This document shows positions 7,864-16,011 of a stretch of 22,146 bases of DNA, one piece after another. Numbering within the stretch: the stretch's first letter is position 1; every line of letters begins with the position of its first letter. Source of the DNA: HGM11788 sp964654945 (GTDB taxonomy: Bacteria > Bacillota > Clostridia > Lachnospirales > CAG-274); contig CAZZLN010000029.1 in assembly GCA_964654945.1 (NCBI GenBank), positions 1 through 22,146 of the forward strand. Direction: 5' to 3'. A model generated the notes under the pieces. It did no database searches, was not told the origin of the DNA, and saw only the letters and a program-made list of their open reading frames with translations. A program made the translations under genes and the position numbers.

Positions 7864-8103
7864 CTATACATCTGTATTTACGCTAAAAGGTTAAACCTTT
7901 TGGCTAAATGGCTTTTTTACTCAAGAGGGGGGTAAATGTTTCCGCAAACTTGTTTTTGCTGTCAAAACACACGTTGTGCTTTTTATAAAAACCGTTCAAA
8001 ACCGCTGAATTACTGCGTTTTTCGGGTGAGCAATACTACCGTTTTCACGTGCCATAGAAGATGTTAAGCATACTAAATAGCGTAAATAAGCCCGTTACAA
8101 GCA

Positions 8104-8139
8104 AAGGGGGTGATTTCAATTTTCACCCCCCCCCAACAT
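8104..8139. other. Hairpin containing a second C9 tract
   Basis: GGGGGTGA (8106-8113) and TCACCCCC form an 8-bp stem with a 9-nt loop. The C run on the right arm is nine long (8126-8134), and GCAAA/TTTGC can extend the pairing outside. It lies about 25 nt after the response regulator stop, so it may end that operon, but the trailing T run is poor (TTTGC). Confidence 0.55.
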
Positions 8140-8160
8140 TTGCTATTCAATATTTCTACA

Positions 8161-9225
8161 TTAATTTTCTTTCATCCAATTAATAATTTCATCTTTATTA
8201 AGTTGTGGTTGTCCTTGCCTTCCATAATAATGTGAAAATCTAGCTTGAATATCTTTGTGAAAAACTGGATTTATTGAAGCTATAACAGTTGATTTATCAT
8301 AGAAGCTATCCTTATCTACACTTTTTACTTGTTGAAAATCAACTAAGCCACCAGCAAATAATTTACAAGGCGGCAATAAATGATACCTTGGTATATTGTT
8401 ATTAATTAAATTACACATTTTTTGCTTTGCCTTATTGTTGTCAGATTTTATTTTTCTTTTCATTTCATCAAATTCATCAAAATCAATTTTACATATAACC
8501 ACATATTCTGATTTATCTTGTTCCATATCACACGCAGCTGTAATTACTATGTACTTTTTATCTTCTAAACTGATAATATCACCCGTAAATGGTCTATCTT
8601 TTATTGCTGGTCTAATATAAAATTCCAATGCATCATAATCGTCATGCTCATCATTATTATTAATAGTTAACATCTCATTAATTCTAGTAACAGCAAATCT
8701 AAGTAGTCTCTGCTTTCCAAAGTCTTTATTATTCCTTGAAGTAATAACAGGAAACATATGGTTCCAAAAAACCTTACTAATCATTTTATCAAACTCACTT
8801 TGATTACCTAATGCTTTTGTATATCCTGTCTTATATAAGCTTTCTATCTCTTTAAATAATTTAATATTATCAACATCATCACGTTGATATTTTTTTAGTA
8901 TTGGACTTTCCTCATATTCCTCTACCAAAAGATGCAAGTTTCCAGATACAATAAATATAGGTATTCTGCAATCCATATATATTTTCTTTACAAGCTTACT
9001 ACCCTCGTTTTGCGTATTACCAGTACCCCAATCCAAATCAATAATAATAGCATCAATATGGTTATCATACAATAGTTTGGGAACCTCATCATCATTAGTT
9101 AAATGGAAAGCCTGTAAAATATAATTTTCATTTTCACTATTGAATTCCTCTATACTATCTTCGTACATAATCTGTAATTCTTTATCGTCTTCAATTATAA
9201 TGATTTTTATAGTTTCTTTATCCAT
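8161..9225 (-). CDS. Response regulator with uncharacterised C-terminal domain
   Basis: The first 125 residues or so are a receiver domain: acidic pocket IIIEDD (Asp13, Asp14), phosphoacceptor Asp63 in AIIIDLDWG, Ser94 in IFIVSG, and Lys111 or Lys112 as the conserved Lys. A linker with helices follows (about 130-195). The C-terminal domain (about 195-345) is not a standard DNA-binding output. It has FYIRPAIKDRPFTGDII, then YIVITAACDM, CKIDFDEFDE and finally ARFSHYYGRQGQP, which I do not recognise as a known winged-helix or nuclease fold; the CDM segment recalls small beta-barrel domains with a CDL-type motif. The gene follows the double-GHKL kinase by 4 nt and is the last gene of the methyltransferase operon. 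It is probably the effector or output switch of a defence-type two-component module; the output activity is unknown. Confidence 0.8.
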   Translation of the reverse strand: MDKETIKIIIIEDDKELQIMYEDSIEEFNSENENYILQAFHLTNDDEVPKLLYDNHIDAIIIDLDWGTGNTQNEGSKLVKKIYMDCRIPIFIVSGNLHLLVEEYEESPILKKYQRDDVDNIKLFKEIESLYKTGYTKALGNQSEFDKMISKVFWNHMFPVITSRNNKDFGKQRLLRFAVTRINEMLTINNNDEHDDYDALEFYIRPAIKDRPFTGDIISLEDKKYIVITAACDMEQDKSEYVVICKIDFDEFDEMKRKIKSDNNKAKQKMCNLINNNIPRYHLLPPCKLFAGGLVDFQQVKSVDKDSFYDKSTVIASINPVFHKDIQARFSHYYGRQGQPQLNKDEIINWMKEN

Positions 9226-9229
9226 TCTG

Positions 9230-11389
9230 TCATACCTCTATTTTCTTTGGTAATGTTATTACAAACTTAGCTCCTTTTGTGACATCTATCACTTTTAGCT
9301 GACCGCCGTTTCTATCTATAGCTTCTCCAGCTATAGATAACCCTAATCCAGTCCCAGTACCATTGTCAGTAACCTTTCCAGATATTCCAGGGTTAAATAA
9401 TGAATCGTCATCTAGCAAAGCTTTAATAATAGTTGGCCCATTATTCCAAATAGTAATTTTAATAGAGTCAGTTATATCAACTAATGAAATCTCTATTTTC
9501 TTTTCTTCATTCGCAAAGTTTACCCAATAAACCGCGTTTTCTATGATATTTGCTAATGCGGCTAAAATGTCAGCTTTCCACCCAGTGAAATAACAATCTC
9601 TTTCAAAATTAAAACATATCAAAATATTATTTTTTTTAATTTCATCAGAAAAAATCTCAATAGTAGTTTGAATTGTTTCTCCTAAACTAAACTCAGACAT
9701 AGCTGTACGATTTCTAGTTGCAAATGAATTTAATCTTTTAAAGAGTTCTGAAATAATTTTCAACTGTTCTGGTGTTCTTTGAAGTATTTTCATGACTTTG
9801 TCTAAATCCTGAGGATTACCATTCCTTAAATATCTTCTATATGCTCTTTCAATATTATTTGTTTGGTTTTTTAACCATTGCAACGGCTTACGAACTTCAT
9901 GCATTACAACATCCATAATTTTTCCTAATGTTGCCTGACCTTGGTACATTGCTATTTGCTTTTCTAACTCTTGAGCGACTTTTAGTTTAGCATTAATATC
10001 CTTATCAATATATTCGCTAACTTCATTCATAGTTCCGCTACTCAAATTAGCCTTTTGCATTATAGAAATAACTTTATTTTTTACATTTGAAAAGTCAGTT
10101 AATATACTAATCTGACTACTAAACACATGATTCTTTCTACCTTTGCCGGTCTTTTGTCTAAAAGTATACCTTTTTAATTCAATATAGTTTAACAATTGGT
10201 CAACAACCGATATTAAACCATAATAATATGCATCTTCTTTCAACCCATCTCTTGCACTTTTTTCTACCAAATTAGAAACTTCTTCATCTTGTATTTCTAT
10301 CATTCCAGAAATTTGATTAGCACCAATCTTTAATGCAGGATTTTGCACTCTCTTTTTATCTAACGAAAGCCAATCATTTCCACTGTCCCCATATGGTCTT
10401 ATTCTAAATCTATTTCTAAAAATACTAACACCGGAAATATCATTCAACAAATTTCTAGCTTCATTTTTTCCTATTTTTTCTTCACCAGCATTAAACAACT
10501 CATAAACCAAGTCTTCTATTGCCTCTGGATCTCTATCAAAAATTCTAAAATCAACAACAATTTCCCCAGAAAATTTTTCTTTTTCTTTTAAATAAAACCT
10601 AAAATCTAAGTTTGTTTCTTCAATTCCTGAATTTTTATTTTGATACATCAAAGAATTGTTGCCATCTGAAGAAATTTTTCCAGAAATTCTATAATCATAG
10701 TAATCAAGCAAAGGCAGAGGTTTAATCTCAATTGTTTCATTGTTATATTTTTCAGATATGAAATTTTTAAATATAATTCTAATATTAAATATTTCTCTAT
10801 CTTCTAAATCATTTGTATTATCTAAAGGAGTTAATAGTTTGCGAAGTTCTTTAATAAGATATTCAATTTCACTATCATTCCATAATTCAAGTTTTTCACA
10901 AGACCCTTCGATATTAAAAGTTGTACCATTTATAGAATCTGATTCTGATGATGTTATATCTACAAGAACTTCATCAAGATATTTACTTTCAACAAATTCA
11001 TCCCAATTAATGAGTAAGCTAGTTTTGACATTACCCGCTACTGTTTCTAATTCTAATTTTTCTCCTAATATAGCAACGGCAAATCTTCCAATACCTTTGC
11101 GACCTTGCATAACTCTACCTTTAGGACTGGTTCTACGCTTAAGTTTATCACTAGTAGACGGCACAAGCCATTTATTTAACACACCTTCCTCATTCATACC
11201 ATGACCATCATCTCTTATTGATAATAAAAGCCTTTTATCTTCAGTTGTTTCAAAAGTGATAGTTACTTGCTTCGCATCTGCATCATAAGAATTTTTAACC
11301 AACTCAACGACTGCAGCATGCATATCTCTAATAATATCTTCACCTATCGTACCAATTAATCTTGCTGAAGGTCTAAATGATTTTTTCAT
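9230..11389 (-). CDS. Double-GHKL protein: Hsp90/MORC-like ATPase fused to a histidine kinase
   Basis: The 719 residues carry two separate GHKL ATP-binding modules. The first (about 10-190) has the N-box ELVKNSYDAD (Glu29, Asn33, Asp36), RDDGHGM (59-64) and QGRKGIGRFA (95-104), as in Hsp90/MutL/MORC-like ATPases. A middle region (about 200-400) holds IRPYGDSGNDWLSLDKK, seen in prokaryotic proteins of this kind. A helical dimerisation stretch then leads to the H-box VVMHEVRKPL (His497), a second N-box ANIIENAVYW (614-622), WNNGP (648-652) and the G2 box GTGTGLGLS (677-685), a complete histidine kinase core. No membrane segment or classical sensor domain is present, so it is cytosolic. The start is set by GAGGAG 7 nt upstream, and the gene begins 1 nt after the methyltransferase stop. 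The likely role is sensing in a methylation-linked defence system, signalling to the response regulator by phosphotransfer. The domains are clear; the trigger is unknown. Confidence 0.88.
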   Translation of the reverse strand: MKKSFRPSARLIGTIGEDIIRDMHAAVVELVKNSYDADAKQVTITFETTEDKRLLLSIRDDGHGMNEEGVLNKWLVPSTSDKLKRRTSPKGRVMQGRKGIGRFAVAILGEKLELETVAGNVKTSLLINWDEFVESKYLDEVLVDITSSESDSINGTTFNIEGSCEKLELWNDSEIEYLIKELRKLLTPLDNTNDLEDREIFNIRIIFKNFISEKYNNETIEIKPLPLLDYYDYRISGKISSDGNNSLMYQNKNSGIEETNLDFRFYLKEKEKFSGEIVVDFRIFDRDPEAIEDLVYELFNAGEEKIGKNEARNLLNDISGVSIFRNRFRIRPYGDSGNDWLSLDKKRVQNPALKIGANQISGMIEIQDEEVSNLVEKSARDGLKEDAYYYGLISVVDQLLNYIELKRYTFRQKTGKGRKNHVFSSQISILTDFSNVKNKVISIMQKANLSSGTMNEVSEYIDKDINAKLKVAQELEKQIAMYQGQATLGKIMDVVMHEVRKPLQWLKNQTNNIERAYRRYLRNGNPQDLDKVMKILQRTPEQLKIISELFKRLNSFATRNRTAMSEFSLGETIQTTIEIFSDEIKKNNILICFNFERDCYFTGWKADILAALANIIENAVYWVNFANEEKKIEISLVDITDSIKITIWNNGPTIIKALLDDDSLFNPGISGKVTDNGTGTGLGLSIAGEAIDRNGGQLKVIDVTKGAKFVITLPKKIEV

Positions 11390-11390
11390 A

Positions 11391-12647
11391 TCATAACTCC
11401 TCTAACATACGCATAATTTTTGTTGCTAATCCTTTTGCCATTAATGGTGGAACTGCATTACCTATTTGAACATACTTGGCAGCCCTAGAACCTTCAAAGA
11501 AATAATTATCTGGAAATGATTGTATCCGAGCTGCCTCACGAACCGATATTGATCTACACTGCTTAATATCAGGATGTATAAAATAATGCCCATCTTTAGC
11601 TATATGTGCAATCATAGTGTGCGAACATCTTATATCACCAGCCAACACTTTATACCTATCCAAAAAGGCAGTGGTATTCTTATGCGTTCTTAAATTTTCA
11701 GGTAGATCCGTATATCTCAACCTAGTATGATTCTTATTCCACGCTTGAATTACTCTTCTATATATCTCAACATCATTTGCATTATGTTTTCGACAAACAT
11801 GCTGTGTTAATACATCTTGGCTACTTCTAATATCCGAAATTGTTAGATACTTATTTATTCCCGAAATATACACATTTTTTTCCTCTCCTCTTTCCAAGGG
11901 AGTCAAATCTGAAAGAATATCAAACACCGTTGCATTTATATCAATATTGCAATCCTCAAATTGCGGATATTGCAATTGATACTCTTTTCTCCATCCTATA
12001 ATTATTACCCGTTTTCTATTTTGAAGAACCCCAAAATCTGCAGCGTTAAGTATTTTATAATCTACTGAGTACCCAATACGATTAAATTCTCTTAATATTG
12101 TTTTAAATGTTTCCCCTCTTTTCGCTGTAAGTATTCCAGGGACATTTTCAAAAATAAACATTTTAGGATGATAGTATTGCAAAAATCTTACATACTGTCT
12201 ATATAAAAAATTACGTGGGTCTGTTGCCATTTTATCAGAACTTACAGCCCTGCCAACTAACGAATAAGCTTGACAAGGTGGTCCGCCAATAATCAAATCT
12301 AATTCTTTTATTTTTTCTTCATAAATAACATTATCTATTTCGTTAAATATATTATGAATACTTGTTTCGCTAATTTCCCTATTAATAATAGTTTTGATTA
12401 ACCCCTCTGGTATGTTAGCATAAAGTTCATCTCTAGTAATCTTACCTTTTTGATAATTTTCATACAAAGATATGTTATTTTTTTCTTTTAAATAATAGTA
12501 GCTAGATCTTGTTCTTAAAGTATCACACGCATCTCTATTCATTTCAACATGTGCAAGAGGTGTAAAATTCCCATTCATTATAAATCCTTCAGATAGACCA
12601 CCTGCACCAGCAAATAAATCAATAAATCTAAATTTTCTATTGTTCAT
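11391..12647 (-). CDS. C5-cytosine DNA methyltransferase (Dcm family)
   Basis: The 418-residue enzyme has the ordered C5 motifs: I (FIDLFAGAGGLSEGF, 8-22) for S-adenosylmethionine, IV (GGPPCQ with catalytic Cys125), VI (FENVP, about 166-170), VIII (QNRKR, 209-213), IX (SVREAARIQSFPD) and X (QIGNAVPP, about 394-401). It transfers methyl groups to C5 of cytosine in a DNA target that cannot be read from the sequence. The insert between motifs I and IV (about residues 45-115) is longer than in simple type II enzymes, as in methyltransferases found beside MORC/Hsp90-like ATPases. The gene follows a small XRE gene by 27 nt and is directly followed by the double-GHKL gene, and no restriction nuclease is adjacent. 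It probably marks self DNA for the kinase/regulator module; that link is inference. Confidence 0.93.
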   Translation of the reverse strand: MNNRKFRFIDLFAGAGGLSEGFIMNGNFTPLAHVEMNRDACDTLRTRSSYYYLKEKNNISLYENYQKGKITRDELYANIPEGLIKTIINREISETSIHNIFNEIDNVIYEEKIKELDLIIGGPPCQAYSLVGRAVSSDKMATDPRNFLYRQYVRFLQYYHPKMFIFENVPGILTAKRGETFKTILREFNRIGYSVDYKILNAADFGVLQNRKRVIIIGWRKEYQLQYPQFEDCNIDINATVFDILSDLTPLERGEEKNVYISGINKYLTISDIRSSQDVLTQHVCRKHNANDVEIYRRVIQAWNKNHTRLRYTDLPENLRTHKNTTAFLDRYKVLAGDIRCSHTMIAHIAKDGHYFIHPDIKQCRSISVREAARIQSFPDNYFFEGSRAAKYVQIGNAVPPLMAKGLATKIMRMLEEL

Positions 12648-12674
12648 AACATTAAACCTTTATTATAACATATT

Positions 12675-12893
12675 TCATATTTTTTCGCCAGACTTCAAAA
12701 TAAAATGACGTTCAAATGTACATGATACAACAGAAGCAATCTTTTCCAAATCTTTTACATTAAAACTCTCTCTCTTCATCTTAGCATTAAAGTTTTGAGG
12801 AGTTGTTCCAACACGTCTCGCAAGTTCAGCAACACTTATATTTGATCGCACACACAATACCTTGATTTGTTCAGAAATTGTCATTTTTTTCAT
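12675..12893 (-). CDS. Small XRE-family HTH regulator
   Basis: The 72-residue protein is a single Cro/CI-type HTH: SEQIKVLCVRSNISVAELAR, then RVGTTPQNFNAKMKR as turn and recognition helix. It would bind DNA as a dimer. Two in-frame ATGs compete; AAGG is spaced well (9 nt) for the second ATG at 12884 and abuts the first, so the product may be 69 residues. It is the first gene after a perfect-consensus promoter, 27 nt before a C5 methyltransferase gene, the position of a controller (C) protein that represses or tunes a modification operon. Confidence 0.85.
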   Translation of the reverse strand: MKKMTISEQIKVLCVRSNISVAELARRVGTTPQNFNAKMKRESFNVKDLEKIASVVSCTFERHFILKSGEKI

Positions 12894-12925
12894 CCTTCAT
12901 AATTATTCTAAATTCACTCAATATC

Positions 12926-12954
12926 ATTATACACTTTAGATTTTATACTGTCAA
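12926..12954 (-). promoter_or_regulatory. Perfect sigma-A consensus promoter of the XRE-dcm-kinase-regulator operon
   Basis: On the minus strand, TTGACA (12949-12954) and TATAAT (12926-12931) are separated by exactly 17 nt. TCTAAA and TTTAGA arms (12935-12940 and 12907-12912) flank the -10 box as an inverted pair and could be part of an operator for the XRE protein. A promoter this strong without control would be surprising, so repression by the first gene is likely. Confidence 0.85.
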
Positions 12955-13140
12955 TCATTTTATTGATAATATAAACATTATTTAGCTGTATAAAACAAAA
13001 GCCAATTAAGTTAATTTTTCTCAATCTGCATAAGTATTTATAAAATTTTTTATTCCTTTAAATAAACACACCCTGCATTTTTACTCTTTAGGCATATAAT
13101 ATGCGACATTTTATTTCGATATGTGAAATAATCTTAAAAC

Positions 13141-14178
13141 TTATAATATATCGACATTAAAATTATCTATAGTTTTAGCTAAATCAACAGTATTTAATTC
13201 TTCATATATTTCTTTAGCAATTATATGAGCCAAATCAACTGGTACAGCATTACCTATCATTTTATAACCATCATTAACATCTGTATATATGAATTCAAAA
13301 TCATCAGGAAATGTTTGTAATCTTGCACACTCTCTAACAGTAAGTCTTCTATACAAATCTTCTTTTCCCGGCACAAACACTCTCTTATTTTTTTCAACGA
13401 AAATCATTTCAGGAGCCTGTGGATGTAATTGACATTGCCTTCCGCTTGCCTGAACTGTAAATCCCTGCCCATCCCAAGGACGCACTCTATTTCGACTCAT
13501 GAAAATAGTTGAATATGAGCCTATGAAATATTCATGATTTAATATTTTTAAATTTTGATTAGCTTTATTTTTTGCCAAAGCCGGAACTGCTGACTCCGCC
13601 AAGTCACCAATAGCATTCCTTAATGTAGCCTTATCTTCCTTTTTAGGTGTTGTAGGCTCTGGGAATTTAAAATCAATTTCTAAATCTTTCCTAAATCCTA
13701 TATAAAAAACTCTTTTTCTATCCTGTGGAACACCGTAATCAGCCGCATTAACCAAATTTATTGAAACATCATATCCACAATCTTCAAAACAAGCTACAAT
13801 ATTTTTAACAGCATCTGAATGTCTATTTGCAAGCATTCCCGATACATTTTCAGCAAGGAAAAACTTAGGTTGCTTATCTTTCAATATCCTAATGTAATCA
13901 TAAAACAATTTTCCCCTAGCATCGTCAATACCTTTTAGTGAACCTGCTTCACTCCAACTCTGACATGGTGGACCACCTATAATTCCATCTACTTCATTTG
14001 GAAAATCAGACTCCTCTATGCTCCTTATATCTCCTTTTATCAATGGTGCTTTGTGATTTTTCTCGTATGTAGCCCATATTGTTTTATCAAACTCATTTGC
14101 CATAACTATATCAAATCCAGCTCTCTCGAATCCTAAATCTAGTCCTCCAGCACCTGAAAACAAACTAATAATTTTCAT
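13141..14178 (-). CDS. HaeIII-type C5-cytosine methyltransferase (predicted GGCC)
   Basis: The start at 14178 is set by AGGAGG 8 nt upstream and by the canonical opening MKIISLFSGAGGLDLGF (motif I); longer versions lack a site. The 345 residues show motif IV (GGPPCQSWSE, Cys72), VI (ENVSG, 110-114), VIII (QDRKR, 152-156), IX (LTVRECARLQTFPDDF) and X (MIGNAVPVDLA). From memory, the target recognition region (NHEYFIGSYSTIFMSRNRVR, then FTVQASGRQCQLHPQAP) is almost identical to that of M.HaeIII, so methylation of the inner C of GGCC is predicted. It follows the putative restriction gene by 58 nt in the same direction. Its product protects the host DNA from the partner nuclease. The last 20 residues or so run past the usual end of the family. 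Confidence 0.92.
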   Translation of the reverse strand: MKIISLFSGAGGLDLGFERAGFDIVMANEFDKTIWATYEKNHKAPLIKGDIRSIEESDFPNEVDGIIGGPPCQSWSEAGSLKGIDDARGKLFYDYIRILKDKQPKFFLAENVSGMLANRHSDAVKNIVACFEDCGYDVSINLVNAADYGVPQDRKRVFYIGFRKDLEIDFKFPEPTTPKKEDKATLRNAIGDLAESAVPALAKNKANQNLKILNHEYFIGSYSTIFMSRNRVRPWDGQGFTVQASGRQCQLHPQAPEMIFVEKNKRVFVPGKEDLYRRLTVRECARLQTFPDDFEFIYTDVNDGYKMIGNAVPVDLAHIIAKEIYEELNTVDLAKTIDNFNVDIL

Positions 14179-14236
14179 GTTTGAAATCCTCCTATTAAGG
14201 CATATGTTAGCTCTCATAAAAAACATTGTCAAGCTA

Positions 14237-15124
14237 TTATTTAATTATAATTGACGGATTAGACACCATCTCAACATATATATCCTCAGTTGTTGCCACT
14301 CCTAACTGTTGCAAGCAAGACTTTAGTTTATTTGCAACAAAATCTCCTCGTATAACTAACGGATTATCAAAGACAAGTTCTGAATGCAACTTCCCATCTT
14401 TTACACTCCAATCAACATACACTGAAAGAGGTCTGTTTCCATCATATTTGTTTTTATAGGTTCTGTAATTCAATGCTTTACATGCAAAATATATTGTTGG
14501 ATACTTTTTTACATAGCTTTCAATCGAAACAATGTTATCAATAACTTCCTGGGTTGATGTCAAATTATCATCCATTAAAATATAGTTTGCTATGCCTGAA
14601 TTCCTGATAATTTTTCCATTTACATTAGCATTTTTCTTTTCATCAGAAATATGAGTGCCTGCATATACATCTATAATTTGTTCACGGGTTAAATCAACAA
14701 CACCAGATAATTCCCCTGCACTTTTATTCATTAATTCATATTTCCATCCAAGCGTAATTGCTCCAGCCTCTGTTCTTTTGCTCTTTACTTTATAAATTAG
14801 TTTTTTAGAATAAAATGCTCGCTCTATACTTCTGGTTGCTGAAGTTATTATTTGTATCCAATTATCACCAAATAAAGCCTCTGCTCGCTCTGCCGTAGTT
14901 TTATTTTCTATGAAATCTGCATTGTTTTTCTTGTAGGATATTTTAAGCTCAATACTATCTTTATTTGACTCTGCATACACATATATATCCGTCTTAGGTT
15001 CACCTTTTTTGCATGTAGGCTTACCAGAGCACTTAATCAAATAGATTAACCCATTCATACTAAATCTATTACCAACAGAAAGCAATGACGCAATATGCCT
15101 TTCGGCATCACCAAAATTAGCCAT
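14237..15124 (-). CDS. Putative HaeIII-type restriction endonuclease
   Basis: The 295-residue product has a PD-(D/E)XK-like core: PKTDIYVYAES with Asp46, then SIELKISYKK with Glu59 and Lys61, an Asp-x12-Glu-x-Lys spacing. The surrounding HIASLLSVGNRF and NKTTAERAEALFGDNW helices fit a type II nuclease fold. It lies directly upstream of the M.HaeIII-like gene in the same direction, so it should cut GGCC. A GTGAGGT box is spaced about 5 nt before the ATG at 15124. The order nuclease first, methyltransferase second is noteworthy, because no controller gene belongs to this pair. I did not recognise the sequence itself as HaeIII; the specificity comes from the neighbour. Confidence 0.78.
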   Translation of the reverse strand: MANFGDAERHIASLLSVGNRFSMNGLIYLIKCSGKPTCKKGEPKTDIYVYAESNKDSIELKISYKKNNADFIENKTTAERAEALFGDNWIQIITSATRSIERAFYSKKLIYKVKSKRTEAGAITLGWKYELMNKSAGELSGVVDLTREQIIDVYAGTHISDEKKNANVNGKIIRNSGIANYILMDDNLTSTQEVIDNIVSIESYVKKYPTIYFACKALNYRTYKNKYDGNRPLSVYVDWSVKDGKLHSELVFDNPLVIRGDFVANKLKSCLQQLGVATTEDIYVEMVSNPSIIIK

Positions 15125-15161
15125 ACTCTACCTCACTATACTATTATTTTTTACTAAACTT

Positions 15162-15170
15162 ATTATATCA
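15162..15170 (-). promoter_or_regulatory. Extended -10 promoter of the restriction-modification pair
   Basis: On the minus strand, TGATATAAT is an extended -10 box (TG-n-TATAAT), 38 nt before the restriction gene start. The -35 region is poor (TATGAA at 17 nt), as is common for extended -10 promoters. Confidence 0.6.
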
Positions 15171-15290
15171 GATTTTTCGACTTTTTCATATAACTAATTT
15201 ACATTTTGACAAAGTTCTTCATACAAGTTAAAACACTAAATCAACTCAGAAAATATTTCTATAGTTTTAGAACAACTATTTTCCAACAAA

Positions 15291-15333
15291 AAAACGTCAA
15301 AGCAGTGATTATTACACTGTTTTGACGTTTTTT
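15291..15333 (-). terminator. Strong hairpin terminator between the recombinase-accessory gene and the restriction genes
   Basis: A 17-bp stem (AAAACGTCAAAGCAGTG with one G-T wobble) has a 7-nt loop and poly-T on either strand, so it can work in both directions. It ends transcription from the gene stopping at 15412 and insulates the restriction-modification pair. Confidence 0.88.
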
Positions 15334-15411
15334 CTTAACAAAATTATAGATTATAAAAACCATTAAAGTATTTCATTATTACTTACTATTTATAAACATT
15401 TTTTCATAGCA

Positions 15412-15912
15412 TCACTCATTGCTATAAATCAAATCCTTAATCCAACTTGGTATAAACCTCGGTCTTTCACCCTTTTTCAGACACTCTGCAAGTTCCGCAA
15501 CATCTTCTTCTCTATAAAACCTATATTTGTAATAGCACTTCTTAGAGCAAAATTTTTGTTTCTTTGACTGGCTTTCAAATATTTTACCACAATAATTACA
15601 TTTATGCTGATGGGTTTTGCAATGTATCTTTTCCCACTTTCTTTTACACTCGATAGAACAATATTCTCTCCTTCTACCACGCTTAGGCTGTTCAAAAATA
15701 TTATTACAATATTTACACAGACCCTTTTTATCTGTCAGCTCACTTTGATATTTTGCTTTAATATTCTTAGCAAACCCATTATAACCGTTACACTTACATG
15801 TATACTTAACCTGCTCCACAGGTATATTAAGTGCAGTAGCTATTTTCTTATAACCAAATCCATCTATCCTTAATTTTATTATTTGCATTTTAAGTTCTTC
15901 CTTAATTTGCAA
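15412..15912 (-). CDS. Zinc-binding HTH protein of the serine-recombinase-associated type
   Basis: The product (166 residues from a TTG, or 158 from an ATG at 15888 that has AGGAAG 8 nt upstream) has an N-terminal helix-turn-helix (LRIDGFGYKKIATALNIPVEQVKY) like that of sigma factors and transposon regulators. Two Cys-rich zinc ribbons follow: CKYCNNIF with YCSIECKRKW, and CNYCGKIF with FCSKKCYYKYRF. Small proteins of this layout are often annotated as sigma-70-like and lie beside large serine recombinases in clostridia, so an accessory or regulatory role for a mobile element is likely. A TTGACA at 15959-15964 is a possible -35 box. No recombinase is directly adjacent now; only a decayed stretch lies upstream. 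DNA binding is inferred from the motifs. Confidence 0.75.
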   Translation of the reverse strand: MQIKEELKMQIIKLRIDGFGYKKIATALNIPVEQVKYTCKCNGYNGFAKNIKAKYQSELTDKKGLCKYCNNIFEQPKRGRRREYCSIECKRKWEKIHCKTHQHKCNYCGKIFESQSKKQKFCSKKCYYKYRFYREEDVAELAECLKKGERPRFIPSWIKDLIYSNE

Positions 15913-15978
15913 TCACCTCGAAAGTCTTTTCTTTAGTAATCACTCTAATAAAAGGAATTGTCAAGTTATATTTGCAAA

Positions 15979-16011
15979 TAAAAAAGACCTGCCACAAATC
16001 GATGCAGCAGG
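15979..16011 (-). repeat. 33-bp terminator-like direct repeat, copy 1
   Basis: The 33 bases starting TAAAAAAGACCTGCC match the copy at 21252-21284 at 31 positions, in the same orientation. On the minus strand each forms CCTGC/GCAGG hairpins followed by T6, a terminator. This copy follows a decayed stretch whose last bases resemble the end of the recombinase gene at the right edge. Confidence 0.75.

Larger units (their letters stand above)
7320..8160. other. Gene-poor junction between surface operon and defence island
   Basis: No intact gene is visible in about 840 bp. The stretch holds a short relic of a serine recombinase (7737-7832), a strong plus-strand terminator right after it, a small inverted repeat (AAAAGGTT/AACCTTTT near 7886) and a C9-containing hairpin near 8104-8139. 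Base composition changes across it, from moderately GC-rich coding DNA on the left to strongly AT-rich DNA on the right. Confidence 0.6.

Noticed and set aside
7870..8060. Short frames on both strands (for example MAFLLKRGVNVSANL on plus)
   Set aside because: They are short, lack ribosome binding sites, and both strands give similar chance frames; no support for a gene.
10740..11204. Plus-strand 154-codon open frame inside the double-GHKL gene
   Set aside because: It is antisense to a region with clear GHKL motifs and has low-complexity Ser/Leu composition; a shadow.
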